Virus record (IMG/VR): IMGVR_UViG_3300022890_000456
Location: 1 to 20,335 of that record
Reading direction: 5' to 3' (one strand)
From: a virus
DNA length: 20,335 nucleotides
Shown here: positions 7,940 to 15,494 of the stretch, in pieces
How the letters are laid out: the number at the start of each line of letters is the position of its first letter
Numbering within the stretch: position 1 is the first letter of the stretch
Position numbers and translations under genes: made by a program
Notes under the pieces: model-generated
Database searches by the model: none
The model's input: only the letters and a program-made list of their open reading frames with translations
What the model was told of the DNA's origin: nothing

Positions 7940-8449
7940 TTAGCTTGACTGTACGTTAATAACTGAATCCAGTACCTTCACGTAGCCACGGGCATACGTG
8001 TCAGCCGAATCGTCGATGTACGGCGACTCAACCCAAGAGGGTTCGACCACGATGAAGCAGTCGTTGTCAGGGTCATCAACGTCGCACGAGCAAATATTGC
8101 TCGCAACATAGAGTGCATAACGCTTACCAATATCGGTCTCCGCAAAAACTGCGGTGGCGACTGAAGCGCTGAATGCGTTAATTTCGAAGATATCGTTAGC
8201 GTTAATAACGCCTACGATCTTCCGGGTAGTGTCGTTCCCAATAGCTGTTGCCACGTTCTCAAGCGCGAAGTACTGGAAGTCAACAGAGTTACTTGCCTCT
8301 GTATAAACCAATCCATCACTGTCATGCCTAAGAAACTGGCCAGCCTGGAACGTAGCTGCGCCGTCGATCTGAACGCGGCGTGTTGCCATAACGTCCGGAC
8401 CAGCTGCGTTATATCTACGCCTCGGGTTGACTAATGTCTGCTGAGTCAT
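7940..8449 (-). CDS. Capsid decoration-like protein (169 aa)
   Basis: Start ATG 8449 follows AAGGAG by 8 bp. The 169-residue protein is beta-rich. It carries a segment GAATFQAGQFLRHDSDGLVY (about 30-49) that resembles the 'keep what it binds, control of a Gly-rich beta turn' pattern of capsid-decoration proteins (DUF2190/gpD-like group). It ends with strands and a short Cys pair (NICSCDVDDPDNDC). It lies directly upstream of the capsid gene with a 12-bp gap, where decoration proteins are usually coded. The function is inferred from position plus sequence character and is not certain. Confidence 0.72.
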   Translation of the reverse strand: MTQQTLVNPRRRYNAAGPDVMATRRVQIDGAATFQAGQFLRHDSDGLVYTEASNSVDFQYFALENVATAIGNDTTRKIVGVINANDIFEINAFSASVATAVFAETDIGKRYALYVASNICSCDVDDPDNDCFIVVEPSWVESPYIDDSADTYARGYVKVLDSVINVQSS

Positions 8450-8479
8450 TTTAGACTCTCCTTTGCATCAGATGTTCAA

Positions 8480-9172
8480 TTACATCTGTGCCAGCATTTC
8501 CGCTTCATGTCGCTCTCTTGCGACTGTTGCGGCCATCTTCGCATCACTGCGTTTGATCTTCATACTGTCTTCACTCAACGATTCTCCGTCCTTAGCCAAG
8601 GTGTCGTCAGACTCCTTCTTGAGATCTTCAATTCGCATACGTGATTCAAGTCCAGCACGTTTCTCTTCCGCATAGTGAATTACCTCATCAATGAAGTACA
8701 ACCGAACATCGCCGTGGTCTGTTAATTCCCCGCCTTCAATAGCAGGAACATAACCACTGCCAATATACTGGCTGTGTTTTATCTTATCACCCCAAAAACG
8801 ATGTACGTTTGGAGGAATAATACCTTCTTTTATCAGGTGATTCTCTATTTCCGTGAGCGCATCCGTTTGCGGCACAGGGTTTGCTATAATATCAGGGGCT
8901 GCGGCTCTGCGTGAAACCTTGGCTTTCATAGCCCGTTCGTAATCAGCCTGAATCTGCGGATTGTCTGAGACTTTCTCAAACTTCATTGCATCCTTCTTAG
9001 GTGCTTCAACGGTTGTCGGTGGCGTAGTTGCCATCGGCGTTATGGTTGGAGCATCGCCAGATGTAGTATTCGCGTTCTTCATTTGGCACGCCACTTGGTG
9101 TGCCTTTCTGCCTGCTACGTGTGTGGTCACTTCTTCGCCACAAAACTCACAAGGTGTTTTTGGAAATGCCAT
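8480..9172 (-). CDS. C2HC zinc-finger protein of the head module (230 aa)
   Basis: Its ATG abuts the stop of the scaffold-like gene (TAAATG), so the two are translated in step. The N-terminus is a clear zinc finger: C8-x2-C11-x13-H25-x3-C29. A Thr/Pro-rich flexible linker follows (about 33-60). After it comes a middle domain around NVHRFWGDKIKHSQYIGSGY (about 120-140) and a long charged helical end with many Glu/Lys/Arg and a final EMLAQM. Phage proteins with this layout in the head module are of unknown function. The finger may bind DNA, RNA or the scaffold. Start and reading frame are clear; the role is not. Confidence 0.78.
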   Translation of the reverse strand: MAFPKTPCEFCGEEVTTHVAGRKAHQVACQMKNANTTSGDAPTITPMATTPPTTVEAPKKDAMKFEKVSDNPQIQADYERAMKAKVSRRAAAPDIIANPVPQTDALTEIENHLIKEGIIPPNVHRFWGDKIKHSQYIGSGYVPAIEGGELTDHGDVRLYFIDEVIHYAEEKRAGLESRMRIEDLKKESDDTLAKDGESLSEDSMKIKRSDAKMAATVARERHEAEMLAQM

Positions 9173-9952
9173 TTAACTTGCCTTCCTTCCGGATCTTTTG
9201 AAATCTTCAATTTCTGCTGGCGTTGCATTAGGCACCATCTGCCTGAACTTCGCCATATCTTCATTGCTCCACCCACTGCCACCTTCTGTACCGTGACCTC
9301 CTGTACCGCTACCGCCCGTACCAGCTGGTGCTGGCATTGCCGGCGCTGTACTAGGTAAGACCTTAACTGCTGTCAAAGCCTGTGCCCTAGTGAAACCTTC
9401 CGCTTGAAGTTTATCAATACGATCCTTATTTTCCTTGTATATCTCGCTGTTGGTATCCCGGTAGTCAGTGAAGCCGCCTTTCAGTTCGGCTATCTCCGCA
9501 TCCCGTTTCTCCAACTCAGCCCTGTACTTCGAGTCTATGTTCGCTTCGACATCGTTTGCCATACCGGCCATAAGGTCGATAACAGCTTCGTTGCCTCTTT
9601 CGTCCAAGTCTCTCAGTACATTATCACGGGCCTGCTGCTTCTCTGCTTCTGTCTGTTCGGGAGTTGCTGTCTTCGCTGCCGTTGCTTCTACGAGCTTCTG
9701 AAGCAGAGGATTCTCTGCCTGCTCGATCCGTTTCAGCATCGCTGCATTTTCCTGTTCAGCTTTAGTCGCACGACTCTGCATTTCCGTGTATGACTTTTCT
9801 GCCATGCTCGAGTCATCAAATTCGCGTCCTGCGAACTTGAATTTGTCACCCGTATCGCCACCGGCGGGGGGTGTACCTTTGCCTTCGGTATCAAGGGCAG
9901 GCGGCGTGTTGCCGTCTGGTATCTCTACTCCGGTGATGGGGTCTATTGCCAT
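9173..9952 (-). CDS. Scaffold-like assembly protein (259 aa)
   Basis: Guides assembly of capsid protein into the procapsid, if the assignment holds. The start is taken at ATG 9952 because a perfect AGGAGG lies 6 bp before it; the frame is open further upstream, but that part lies in an intergenic repeat. The N-terminus is flexible and Gly/Pro-rich. Long charged coiled coils follow at about residues 55-100 and 110-200 (rich in Glu, Lys, Ala and Gln, with runs such as AEKQQARDNVLRDLDERG). Then come a Pro/Gly linker (TGGSGTGGHGTEGG) and a basic C-terminal helix (ATPAEIEDFKRSGRKAS) of the kind that binds capsid protein. Composition and position before the capsid gene are the evidence. Confidence 0.8.
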   Translation of the reverse strand: MAIDPITGVEIPDGNTPPALDTEGKGTPPAGGDTGDKFKFAGREFDDSSMAEKSYTEMQSRATKAEQENAAMLKRIEQAENPLLQKLVEATAAKTATPEQTEAEKQQARDNVLRDLDERGNEAVIDLMAGMANDVEANIDSKYRAELEKRDAEIAELKGGFTDYRDTNSEIYKENKDRIDKLQAEGFTRAQALTAVKVLPSTAPAMPAPAGTGGSGTGGHGTEGGSGWSNEDMAKFRQMVPNATPAEIEDFKRSGRKAS

Positions 9953-9978
9953 TGCTGGCCTCCTGCTTATGATCTTTA

Positions 9979-10023
9979 CGGGCCTGACACCATGCCAGGG
10001 TATCGCTCTAATCAACGTAAATT
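9979..10023. repeat. 45-bp intergenic direct repeat, copy A
   Basis: Matches 10245-10289 at 42 of 45 positions in the same orientation, 266 bp apart. It lies in the gap between the 54-residue gene and the scaffold-like gene. On the coding strand it begins AATTTACGT and ends GGTGTCAGGCCCG. A weak 4-bp stem (CCTG/CAGG) is inside. Confidence 0.85.
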
Positions 10024-10026
10024 CTA

Positions 10027-10049
10027 CATCTTGTTCTATTCTGGCTATT
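10027..10049. repeat. 23-bp companion repeat, copy A
   Basis: Matches 10221-10243 at 19 of 23 positions in the same orientation. It overlaps the stop codon of the 54-residue gene and lies 3 bp from the 45-bp repeat. Core on the coding strand: AATAGCCAG.ATAGA. Confidence 0.6.
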
Positions 10050-10209
10050 TGGGCCTCTTGGCTGATTGCAGCTTGGACTTCTTTACAGCCTGTTTCGTCA
10101 ATTCTATCTCGCGGTTTAGTCTAGCCAAAGATTGGTTCAATTTTCTAATTGTTATTGCCGTCCTTGGCTTTACGGATTTTCCTGTTACTCTCTTTACCTT
10201 AGTCGCCAT
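10045..10209 (-). CDS. Small very basic helical protein (54 aa), unknown
   Basis: A short frame from ATG 10209 to TAG at 10045, with GAGGGG 7 bp before the start. The product is 54 residues with about 17 Lys/Arg and only two acidic residues. A helix covers about 19-45 (ITIRKLNQSLARLNREIELTKQ) with leucine/isoleucine heptad spacing, flanked by basic ends. It could bind nucleic acid or the acidic scaffold. Two pairs of direct repeats flank it on both sides, so it may be a duplicated or inserted cassette. No family is recognised. Confidence 0.65.
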   Translation of the reverse strand: MATKVKRVTGKSVKPRTAITIRKLNQSLARLNREIELTKQAVKKSKLQSAKRPK

Positions 10210-10220
10210 TGTTTTCCCCT

Positions 10221-10243
10221 CATCTAACTCTATGCTGGCTATT
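10221..10243. repeat. 23-bp companion repeat, copy B
   Basis: Second copy of the 10027-10049 element, one base left of the 45-bp copy B and just upstream of the ribosome binding site of the 54-residue gene. Confidence 0.6.
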
Positions 10244-10244
10244 G

Positions 10245-10289
10245 CGGGCCTGACACCATGACAGGGTATCGCTCTAACCTACGTAAATT
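10245..10289. repeat. 45-bp intergenic direct repeat, copy B
   Basis: Second copy of the 9979-10023 element. It starts within the stop codon of the upstream 68-residue gene and fills the gap before the 54-residue gene. Three mismatches to copy A. Confidence 0.85.
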
Positions 10290-10494
10290 AGCTGACTGGC
10301 ATCTTTGATCGCTTGATCTTGAACAACCGGTTATCGCCACAATCTATGGGCTTTCGGTTCTTCAATACTGCCTTGTAGCCTTTAAGCTCAAGCTCTGCCT
10401 GCGTATCTGGTGTTCCCCAGAAGGCATGTTCAGTCTTGCTCTTAATCAGGCCAATGTCTTTTGCATCTTGTTCTAAAAGTTCTAGCCCGGTCAT
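10288..10494 (-). CDS. Small protein (68 aa), unknown
   Basis: The start is placed at ATG 10494 (MTGLELLEQD) because GGAG lies 6 bp before it. In-frame ATGs further upstream fall in a tandem-repeat promoter-like gap and give the odd peptide MRHLRHMRHM. The protein is hydrophilic, starts with a helix, has a middle WGTPDTQAELELKGYKAVLK segment and a basic end (FKIKRSKMPVS). It follows the gap with the TGTCTCAT arms and may be the first gene of a transcript leading into the head genes. No family is recognised. Confidence 0.7.
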   Translation of the reverse strand: MTGLELLEQDAKDIGLIKSKTEHAFWGTPDTQAELELKGYKAVLKNRKPIDCGDNRLFKIKRSKMPVS

Positions 10495-10558
10495 TTGTCT
10501 CTCCATGTGTCTCATGTGTCTCAAGTGTCTCATTAGTTAATGAGACATGTCAAGGCAT
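10495..10558 (-). promoter_or_regulatory. Promoter/operator-like gap with tandem and inverted repeats
   Basis: Read on the minus strand, a perfect TTGACA (10553-10548) is followed at once by a 22-bp palindrome (arms TGTCTCATTA/TAATGAGACA on the plus strand, 10526-10547). Two more direct copies of GTGTCTCA(T/A) extend to 10507. A -10 box is weak (GACACT at 18-bp spacing). The palindrome sits where a repressor would block a promoter. The same arms recur at 13724-13758. Confidence 0.5.
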
Positions 10559-10816
10559 TCAACGCTTGCGGCGCCTTTTCATTTCTTTCACAACTTTGGG
10601 GCCACTCTCTAAAAGCAAAGATTTTTTAGCAGGGCCAGGATGACGCCGCTTCATTTCTGCATGTACTTTTTGAGGACTAGCCAAAAGCAAAGAACCAAAT
10701 GTCTTCTTAGCTATACTAGCTGTTTTTGGAATAACTCTCTTTGCAAGAGGAACGCCCGGTCCGATTACCGCAGCCCTAACAATCTTCTCTACCTTACTAC
10801 GTTTTTTCTTAGCCAT
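10559..10816 (-). CDS. Highly basic small protein with internal duplication (85 aa)
   Basis: Start ATG 10816 follows TAGGAG by 8 bp, 9 bp after the previous stop. About a third of the residues are Lys or Arg. The C-terminal half is a tandem duplication: FGSLLLASPQKVHAEMKRRH (about 40-59) and KSLLLESGPKVVKEMKRRRK (about 65-84). The N-terminal half has a Gly/Pro turn (VIGPGVPLAKRV). A nucleic-acid-binding or DNA-condensing virion protein, or an assembly factor, is plausible from charge alone. Located between a portal-associated helical protein and the promoter-like gap. No family is recognised. Confidence 0.75.
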   Translation of the reverse strand: MAKKKRSKVEKIVRAAVIGPGVPLAKRVIPKTASIAKKTFGSLLLASPQKVHAEMKRRHPGPAKKSLLLESGPKVVKEMKRRRKR

Positions 10817-10825
10817 ATTGAACTC

Positions 10826-11137
10826 CTATGCTGGTACTTCTGTTTCGGCATCCTTGTCGATACGTTCTATTGCGTCGTCAATGTCGCTTTCAAGGTCTTC
10901 CTGAAGGCCAATAGACTGCCAGTAAGCACCTACGTACTGGTTCCGCATCTCAACGCAAATATCTGTCGCCATCCCAAGCCGTACCAAATCAGCCTGGCCT
11001 TGCTTCAATATTCTTCCCAGTATCTTGAACCCCGGCTTTGTAGTTATAGCCTTCAGTTCCAGTAACTCGCGCTTCGTCATCTCTGTGACTGTGCCACAGA
11101 TGTTCGGAGCGTATACCACTTCATCTAGTTTGCTCAT
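10826..11137 (-). CDS. Portal-adjacent helical protein (103 aa)
   Basis: Coupled to the portal gene by an ATGA overlap. The 103 residues are helical. The middle (KRELLELKAITTKPGFKILGRILKQ, shown here in part as ELLELKAITTKPGFKIL) matches the general look of a small protein often coded right after podovirus and siphovirus portals. The C-terminus is a charged acidic helix (LESDIDDAIERIDKDAE). Two cysteines are isolated. Function in the family is unknown to me. Confidence 0.78.
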   Translation of the reverse strand: MSKLDEVVYAPNICGTVTEMTKRELLELKAITTKPGFKILGRILKQGQADLVRLGMATDICVEMRNQYVGAYWQSIGLQEDLESDIDDAIERIDKDAETEVPA

Positions 11138-13320
11138 TGGATTGATCCCGCTTCCCCTGCTATTATATCGCCATCGCCCTCACCTATTGTACGGGGCGGT
11201 GCCGCCCCTTCTTGTCCTGTTCCTACCCCTCCAGGAAGCTGTGGTGCGCCTGCCTGTGTGGCTGAGGCGAACTCTGCTTCCTGCATCTGCTTATGAATCT
11301 CAATATGTGCGTTAATCAGGTTCATAGCATCTTCTGCTATATCGCCATCAGGCATCATCTTGAAAAGGTTACGAGCATTGCCGTGGATTGCCATGTGTAC
11401 TTCGTGGTTCTGATCAGGTTTAGGCTGATCCCATATACCGTTCTGGAATGCCCGATTCTCTGAAGTAGCAATATGAGCTGCATCGCCCTCTTTCTCTGTC
11501 TCAAATATCTCGTCAACAGGGAAGTCCCTTGCACGGTAGATCCAGCGCAGAAGGTTGTTGGCGTTACGCTTGCCCATAGTGTCTTTGACTGCCGGGAAGG
11601 TATCGCGTATGAATGCATCCTGCTCACGCTGCACCATTACGTTTGTCTTGTAATCGTCAATAGCTGTGACCTTGACCCGTAGCGGTCCCCATATCTCAGC
11701 TGGCTTGATCTCTTCCAAGCTGCCCTGGTTGACCAACGAGAATGTAAGCTTCGGATCTGCAAACATACGCCACATCCGCATATCCCAAAGTGCTATCCAC
11801 TCGAGTAGGCGGGACATCATGCGTAGACGGTCATTGGATGGCTTCATAGACTGTTCAAATGCCTGTCGAGCTTCTGAGGCGCTGGTTCGTGAGCCCATAG
11901 GCTGACCAAGGAACGGGTCTGTGGTGCCGGCTGTCTCCTTAATACGTGCTTCTATATAGGCTATGAACGCCTGCATATCGCCAGTAACAGAGGGGACTTC
12001 GATACGCTTGAGCTTATCAATCATGCCCATCTGCATTTCCATCAGGCGTCTTGGCCCGAATGTCTTATCAGATGTATGGATAGCTCCGCGCTCGGTTATC
12101 CAGTTGGCGTTCAGCTGCAGATTCTTGTTATCAAACCACTGATCCAGTGTGGTCTTGTATTCTTGATAGGCCGGCCACAACAGATGAACGAATCCAAGGC
12201 TGTATGCGCCCTTGTTTTCCTCATCCCAATGCGAAGACTGCCAGAAATAGGGGATTTCGCCATTATCATCAGGATCATAGGCGTTGGGGTTGAGCTTGAC
12301 GCATACGGGGTTGCTCTGGGAGATATGGCCTTCGAACGTAGCCATGATACGCCTTGGGAAAATAGTGTCATCCCACTTGCCATCTGTGTCAATAGGAGCA
12401 AACATCACTACATCCCACTGGTCAAACTCACCAGTAGGCACATCAGAGCTACCGCCTGTATCAGCATTATCATGTACGTCCTGCTGTACGTTGGATGGCT
12501 GTTCGGTCTTAAATAGCTGATCGTTGGTAAGCTTGCTGATATTCTTGTAGGCGCCAGACTTCTGCTTCGAAAGCAGATCTGTCAGGACCGGGTAGGACCG
12601 CATCAAAATACATTGCTGTTTCTGGATATCCTTTATCATTGCATCCAGCCAAACATTGTCTATTCCGTAGGTGGTAAAGTGAGGATGCTGCCTGATTACC
12701 TTCTCTGTAACCCATTTACTGCCATTCGGCTTGCCTTCTTTGTCATAAATAGGCTTGCGGTAACGGTCTATCTTCTCATCATAGAGCCATTCCATACCGA
12801 CCATGCCGTTACAGTTCTTGTTGACATACCACTGGAAGTCTTGGAGCGCTGCTTTACGGTTATCTATCTCGAATGAGTACTCAAGCAAGACCTTCTGAAG
12901 ATTGGCCCGGTACATAGCATCGTCCCGGCTGTCGCCATCTATCGTATCAAGAGGCTTATAGGAAGCTCCTATCTCGTCTTGAGCATAAAGTGTCTCATTA
13001 TCATTCGCCGTGACAGCTCTGAGAGCTCTGAAGAATGCATCAGGAACGGTATCAATAGCATCGCGTGTCTTGTTCTCGTCCTGCTTAGTCTGGCCTTTTG
13101 CCATCCGGAACATCTGATCCGAATGTTTCAGGTCTTCTTCCATCTTGTCACGGTTCGACTGTGAATCAAACTTCGTAAAGTAGGTCTTGGCACGCTCCAG
13201 TACCTTCTTGACGGTCTCTTCGTTATCAGCCCAGTTGGCTACTTTGAGAGAAGGGTCTATATCTTTTTCGGGGGGTGCTGCCTTTTCGGGTTTCTCAGGA
13301 AGATCAACTGGTGCCGCCAT
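11134..13320 (-). CDS. Portal protein (728 aa)
   Basis: Forms the dodecameric ring at one capsid vertex through which terminase pumps DNA and to which the tail binds. Start ATG 13320 has AGGAGA 6 bp upstream and overlaps the GroES-like gene by 17 bp. The length of 728 residues is in the range of the large portals of podoviruses (P22-like group). Features are a charged N-terminus, conserved-looking clip/stem region signals (GGAGTTDPFLGQPMG-like segment about 470-490, then a helical RTSASEARQAFEQSMKP stretch typical of portal stems), and a long helical C-terminus ending in a Gly/Pro-rich tail. Position directly after terminase and before scaffold and capsid genes is the normal order. No key part seems to be missing. 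Confidence 0.87.
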   Translation of the reverse strand: MAAPVDLPEKPEKAAPPEKDIDPSLKVANWADNEETVKKVLERAKTYFTKFDSQSNRDKMEEDLKHSDQMFRMAKGQTKQDENKTRDAIDTVPDAFFRALRAVTANDNETLYAQDEIGASYKPLDTIDGDSRDDAMYRANLQKVLLEYSFEIDNRKAALQDFQWYVNKNCNGMVGMEWLYDEKIDRYRKPIYDKEGKPNGSKWVTEKVIRQHPHFTTYGIDNVWLDAMIKDIQKQQCILMRSYPVLTDLLSKQKSGAYKNISKLTNDQLFKTEQPSNVQQDVHDNADTGGSSDVPTGEFDQWDVVMFAPIDTDGKWDDTIFPRRIMATFEGHISQSNPVCVKLNPNAYDPDDNGEIPYFWQSSHWDEENKGAYSLGFVHLLWPAYQEYKTTLDQWFDNKNLQLNANWITERGAIHTSDKTFGPRRLMEMQMGMIDKLKRIEVPSVTGDMQAFIAYIEARIKETAGTTDPFLGQPMGSRTSASEARQAFEQSMKPSNDRLRMMSRLLEWIALWDMRMWRMFADPKLTFSLVNQGSLEEIKPAEIWGPLRVKVTAIDDYKTNVMVQREQDAFIRDTFPAVKDTMGKRNANNLLRWIYRARDFPVDEIFETEKEGDAAHIATSENRAFQNGIWDQPKPDQNHEVHMAIHGNARNLFKMMPDGDIAEDAMNLINAHIEIHKQMQEAEFASATQAGAPQLPGGVGTGQEGAAPPRTIGEGDGDIIAGEAGSIQ

Positions 13321-13699
13321 CTCGTTCTCCTAAAGCTACAACGCATTCAGGTACAGCTTCATCAATAAACCGCTCATCTTCAGCGTAAGGAGATAGTTTG
13401 ATGCCCCAAGGATGGTCGTCTGGCAATAAAATTATATCGTCAACCCTGTAGCAATCGCACATGCATCTTGAAACTTTACGCTCTTTGAGCAATTTAAAAG
13501 GCCAGCGTCTTTCGCGGCCAACCTCTGTACCGATAGCCAAAACTTCGAACCAAAGAGAATAGTCACGAGTCCATTCAGGTAGTATAAGTCCTTCTGGTTC
13601 AGGCGTTTCGCACCTTCGGCAATAAAGCCAATGACCATCAAGCCTCTTTATATGCACATTACATTTTGTGCCTACCCATGCAGAATGTTTACTATTCAT
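13304..13699 (-). CDS. GroES-like co-chaperonin (131 aa)
   Basis: Likely a phage co-chaperonin that caps host GroEL to fold capsid protein, as T4 gp31 does. The Cpn10 pattern is visible: a first strand (CNVHIKRLDG, about 13-22), GLILPEWTRDYSLWFEVLAIG (37-57, compare G-I-V-L-P and G-E-V-L-A-V-G of GroES), VDDIILLPDD (86-95, compare V-G-D-x-V), and a last strand ending ECVVAL. It is longer than the usual ~97 residues. A C-x2-C (27-30) and a C-x-C-x-C (79-83) sit in insertions and may bind zinc; ordinary GroES lacks most of them. GGGGGT lies about 6 bp before ATG 13699. A promoter-like gap precedes it. Assignment by motif reading only. Confidence 0.6.
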   Translation of the reverse strand: MNSKHSAWVGTKCNVHIKRLDGHWLYCRRCETPEPEGLILPEWTRDYSLWFEVLAIGTEVGRERRWPFKLLKERKVSRCMCDCYRVDDIILLPDDHPWGIKLSPYAEDERFIDEAVPECVVALGERDGGTS

Positions 13700-13760
13700 T
13701 TCATTACCCCCGAATGTATCATGTGTCTCATAAGTGTGTCAATAGCTTAAATGAGACATA
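13700..13760 (-). promoter_or_regulatory. Promoter with operator-like inverted repeat before the GroES-like gene
   Basis: On the minus strand, TTGACA (13742-13737) and TACATT (13718-13713, 4 of 6 to TATAAT) stand 18 bp apart, about 14 bp before the start codon. TGTCTCAT (13724-13731) and ATGAGACA (13751-13758) form an inverted repeat, one arm in the spacer and one just upstream of the -35 box. The same arms recur at 10507-10547. This is the best sigma70-type promoter in the window. Confidence 0.55.
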
Positions 13761-15494
13761 TTATATTACTCTTCCATTGCGAATATATCCCGTATATTCG
13801 TTCCCGGACTCCGCTCCTGCTCCAAGTGCGAGTTGGCTTCCCGAAGCCTCACCATCGTACCGTGGGTTCTGTAACATCAAATATTTCATGGCTGTCATCA
13901 AATGATCGTTGCCGTCTTCTGGTTCATCACGGCCTGGCTTCTTGCAGTATGATTCAATCTCTGTCCGGAACCGGTACAACGTATTGAATATATACAGCCG
14001 TGGGGCTCCTGTGATGGGATTGCCATTCACATCCATGATCGTGCCTGCCTTGATCTTCTTCATGCGCTCGAGGATATGCGGCCTATCAGGTATGGGCTCA
14101 AACCATTCCTTCACGATAGGGACAGCATTACGGTTGTGCATCCCGCTGCCTGGGATAGCCATAAGCCCATACGCAGCAAACATCTGACCTTGGGTTATGA
14201 CAGTCTGTGGACCTGGAGAGTTGAACGTACGTGGATCCATTACGGTGAAAGCATATTGCTCTGCCTGCTGTATTTCCTCGAATATCTTACGGATATTGCC
14301 GTATTCGTCACGGTCTTCGTCTATCTCTGCACGCTTGTTGCCGCACGCTTCTATCAGTGCCACGGCATTATCTTCCATCCCACCACCTGCATTGTAGTAT
14401 TCCCGATAGAACACAATATCACCCCAAGGCGCCACAGCAGCGCATATACACCCAAACACATCCTTACGTCCCGGATCAACACCACGGAACCTTGTCCAGC
14501 CCGTCGGTATCTCAAATGGGTCTATCCATTGCAGAGATCTATCCCAGTTATCGTATACAAGCCCCTCAGAGGACTCAGGGAGCCCGTAATACCTTGACCT
14601 ACCCTCACGTATCTTCTTCTGGTTTCCGACCTCTTGTGGCTTCAGTATGTACTTCTCATAGAGTTTCTGGCGCTTAGTCTCAGAGATCAATGCTACAGGT
14701 ACGTCGTCAAGTGAGATATGGTACTTCTCCCACGTTATACCCTTATCCAGTAGCCCGCCTGTCATACGTGTGACCCAGCAGTGTGCCCCAGTGTCTGGCC
14801 GGCCTTGAACGTAATGTGGTGTCATTGCGGTAGCGCACTGAAAATCGTCAATCGTTGTGCCACGAGCGTAGGCGCCGTCGAATTGGTCTTCCGGTACCTG
14901 CTCATCGAATGCCCACACATCGTAGGGATTGGACTCAAACGCCTGTTGATCCTGCTTATAGGCAAAGAAGTCGAGCCTAGAACCGCAAGCGAGTGGCAAA
15001 TCCGGTGCGCTATTCCATGAAGGATGCTTGCGCTTCATGCGCTTGTCTTTGGGGTGCCAATGCGCTGAGTACTCTCTGAGCTCGTCCATCGGCCATACTT
15101 CGGAGATGACAGGCCAAATCATGCGCTGTACCTGCTGGGTCATAATGTAACTGGCGATTGCGCCTTTGCGTGGTCCGGTCCAGTCCTTCGGCTTTAAGCC
15201 ATGCTCCCGGCAACTGTGCCAGTAATCGTGAATCGGCATCATACGCCTTGCAAGCCAGCATATAAGGGCCATGCTCTTGCCGTACTGATTACCGGCATAG
15301 ATGATTCCCATATCAACTTTATCGTTGTTGATGAAATCCATCTGGGGACCGTGACCCAGCAGGAACCCCAGCCGGTTCTCTTCATACTGCCGAAGGATCT
15401 CGCGCAAGGGCTCAGACTCTTCAGGCGGCATAGCCAGCAAGTCCTTATCGCTAAAGACATGCCACTGGTTATTAAATGGAAGTTTGTAGATCAT
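13761..15494 (-). CDS. terL: Terminase large subunit (packaging ATPase-nuclease)
   Basis: The motor that drives DNA into the procapsid and cuts it. The 577 residues match the family size. N-terminal ATPase: Walker A AGNQYGKS (67-74, the variant with Gln-Tyr seen in many podovirus terminases), Walker B with catalytic Glu VWAFDEQ (193-199). C-terminal RNase-H-like nuclease: GVDPG (Asp340), VMDP (Asp about 420) and DGNDHLMTAMKY (Asp about 530), the three acidic metal ligands. The start at 15494 overlaps the stop of the small zinc-ribbon gene by ATGA. No small-subunit gene is obvious next to it. The identification is secure. Confidence 0.93.
   Translation of the reverse strand: MIYKLPFNNQWHVFSDKDLLAMPPEESEPLREILRQYEENRLGFLLGHGPQMDFINNDKVDMGIIYAGNQYGKSMALICWLARRMMPIHDYWHSCREHGLKPKDWTGPRKGAIASYIMTQQVQRMIWPVISEVWPMDELREYSAHWHPKDKRMKRKHPSWNSAPDLPLACGSRLDFFAYKQDQQAFESNPYDVWAFDEQVPEDQFDGAYARGTTIDDFQCATAMTPHYVQGRPDTGAHCWVTRMTGGLLDKGITWEKYHISLDDVPVALISETKRQKLYEKYILKPQEVGNQKKIREGRSRYYGLPESSEGLVYDNWDRSLQWIDPFEIPTGWTRFRGVDPGRKDVFGCICAAVAPWGDIVFYREYYNAGGGMEDNAVALIEACGNKRAEIDEDRDEYGNIRKIFEEIQQAEQYAFTVMDPRTFNSPGPQTVITQGQMFAAYGLMAIPGSGMHNRNAVPIVKEWFEPIPDRPHILERMKKIKAGTIMDVNGNPITGAPRLYIFNTLYRFRTEIESYCKKPGRDEPEDGNDHLMTAMKYLMLQNPRYDGEASGSQLALGAGAESGNEYTGYIRNGRVI

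Noticed and set aside
9953-10015. Longer N-terminus of the scaffold-like protein beginning MIRAIPWHGV
   Set aside because: The extension lies in the 45-bp intergenic repeat and the ATG at 9952 has a perfect AGGAGG.
10495-10533. N-terminal extension MRHLRHMRHM on the 68-residue protein
   Set aside because: It is a translation of the tandem GTGTCTCA repeats in the promoter-like gap; the ATG at 10494 has its own ribosome binding site.
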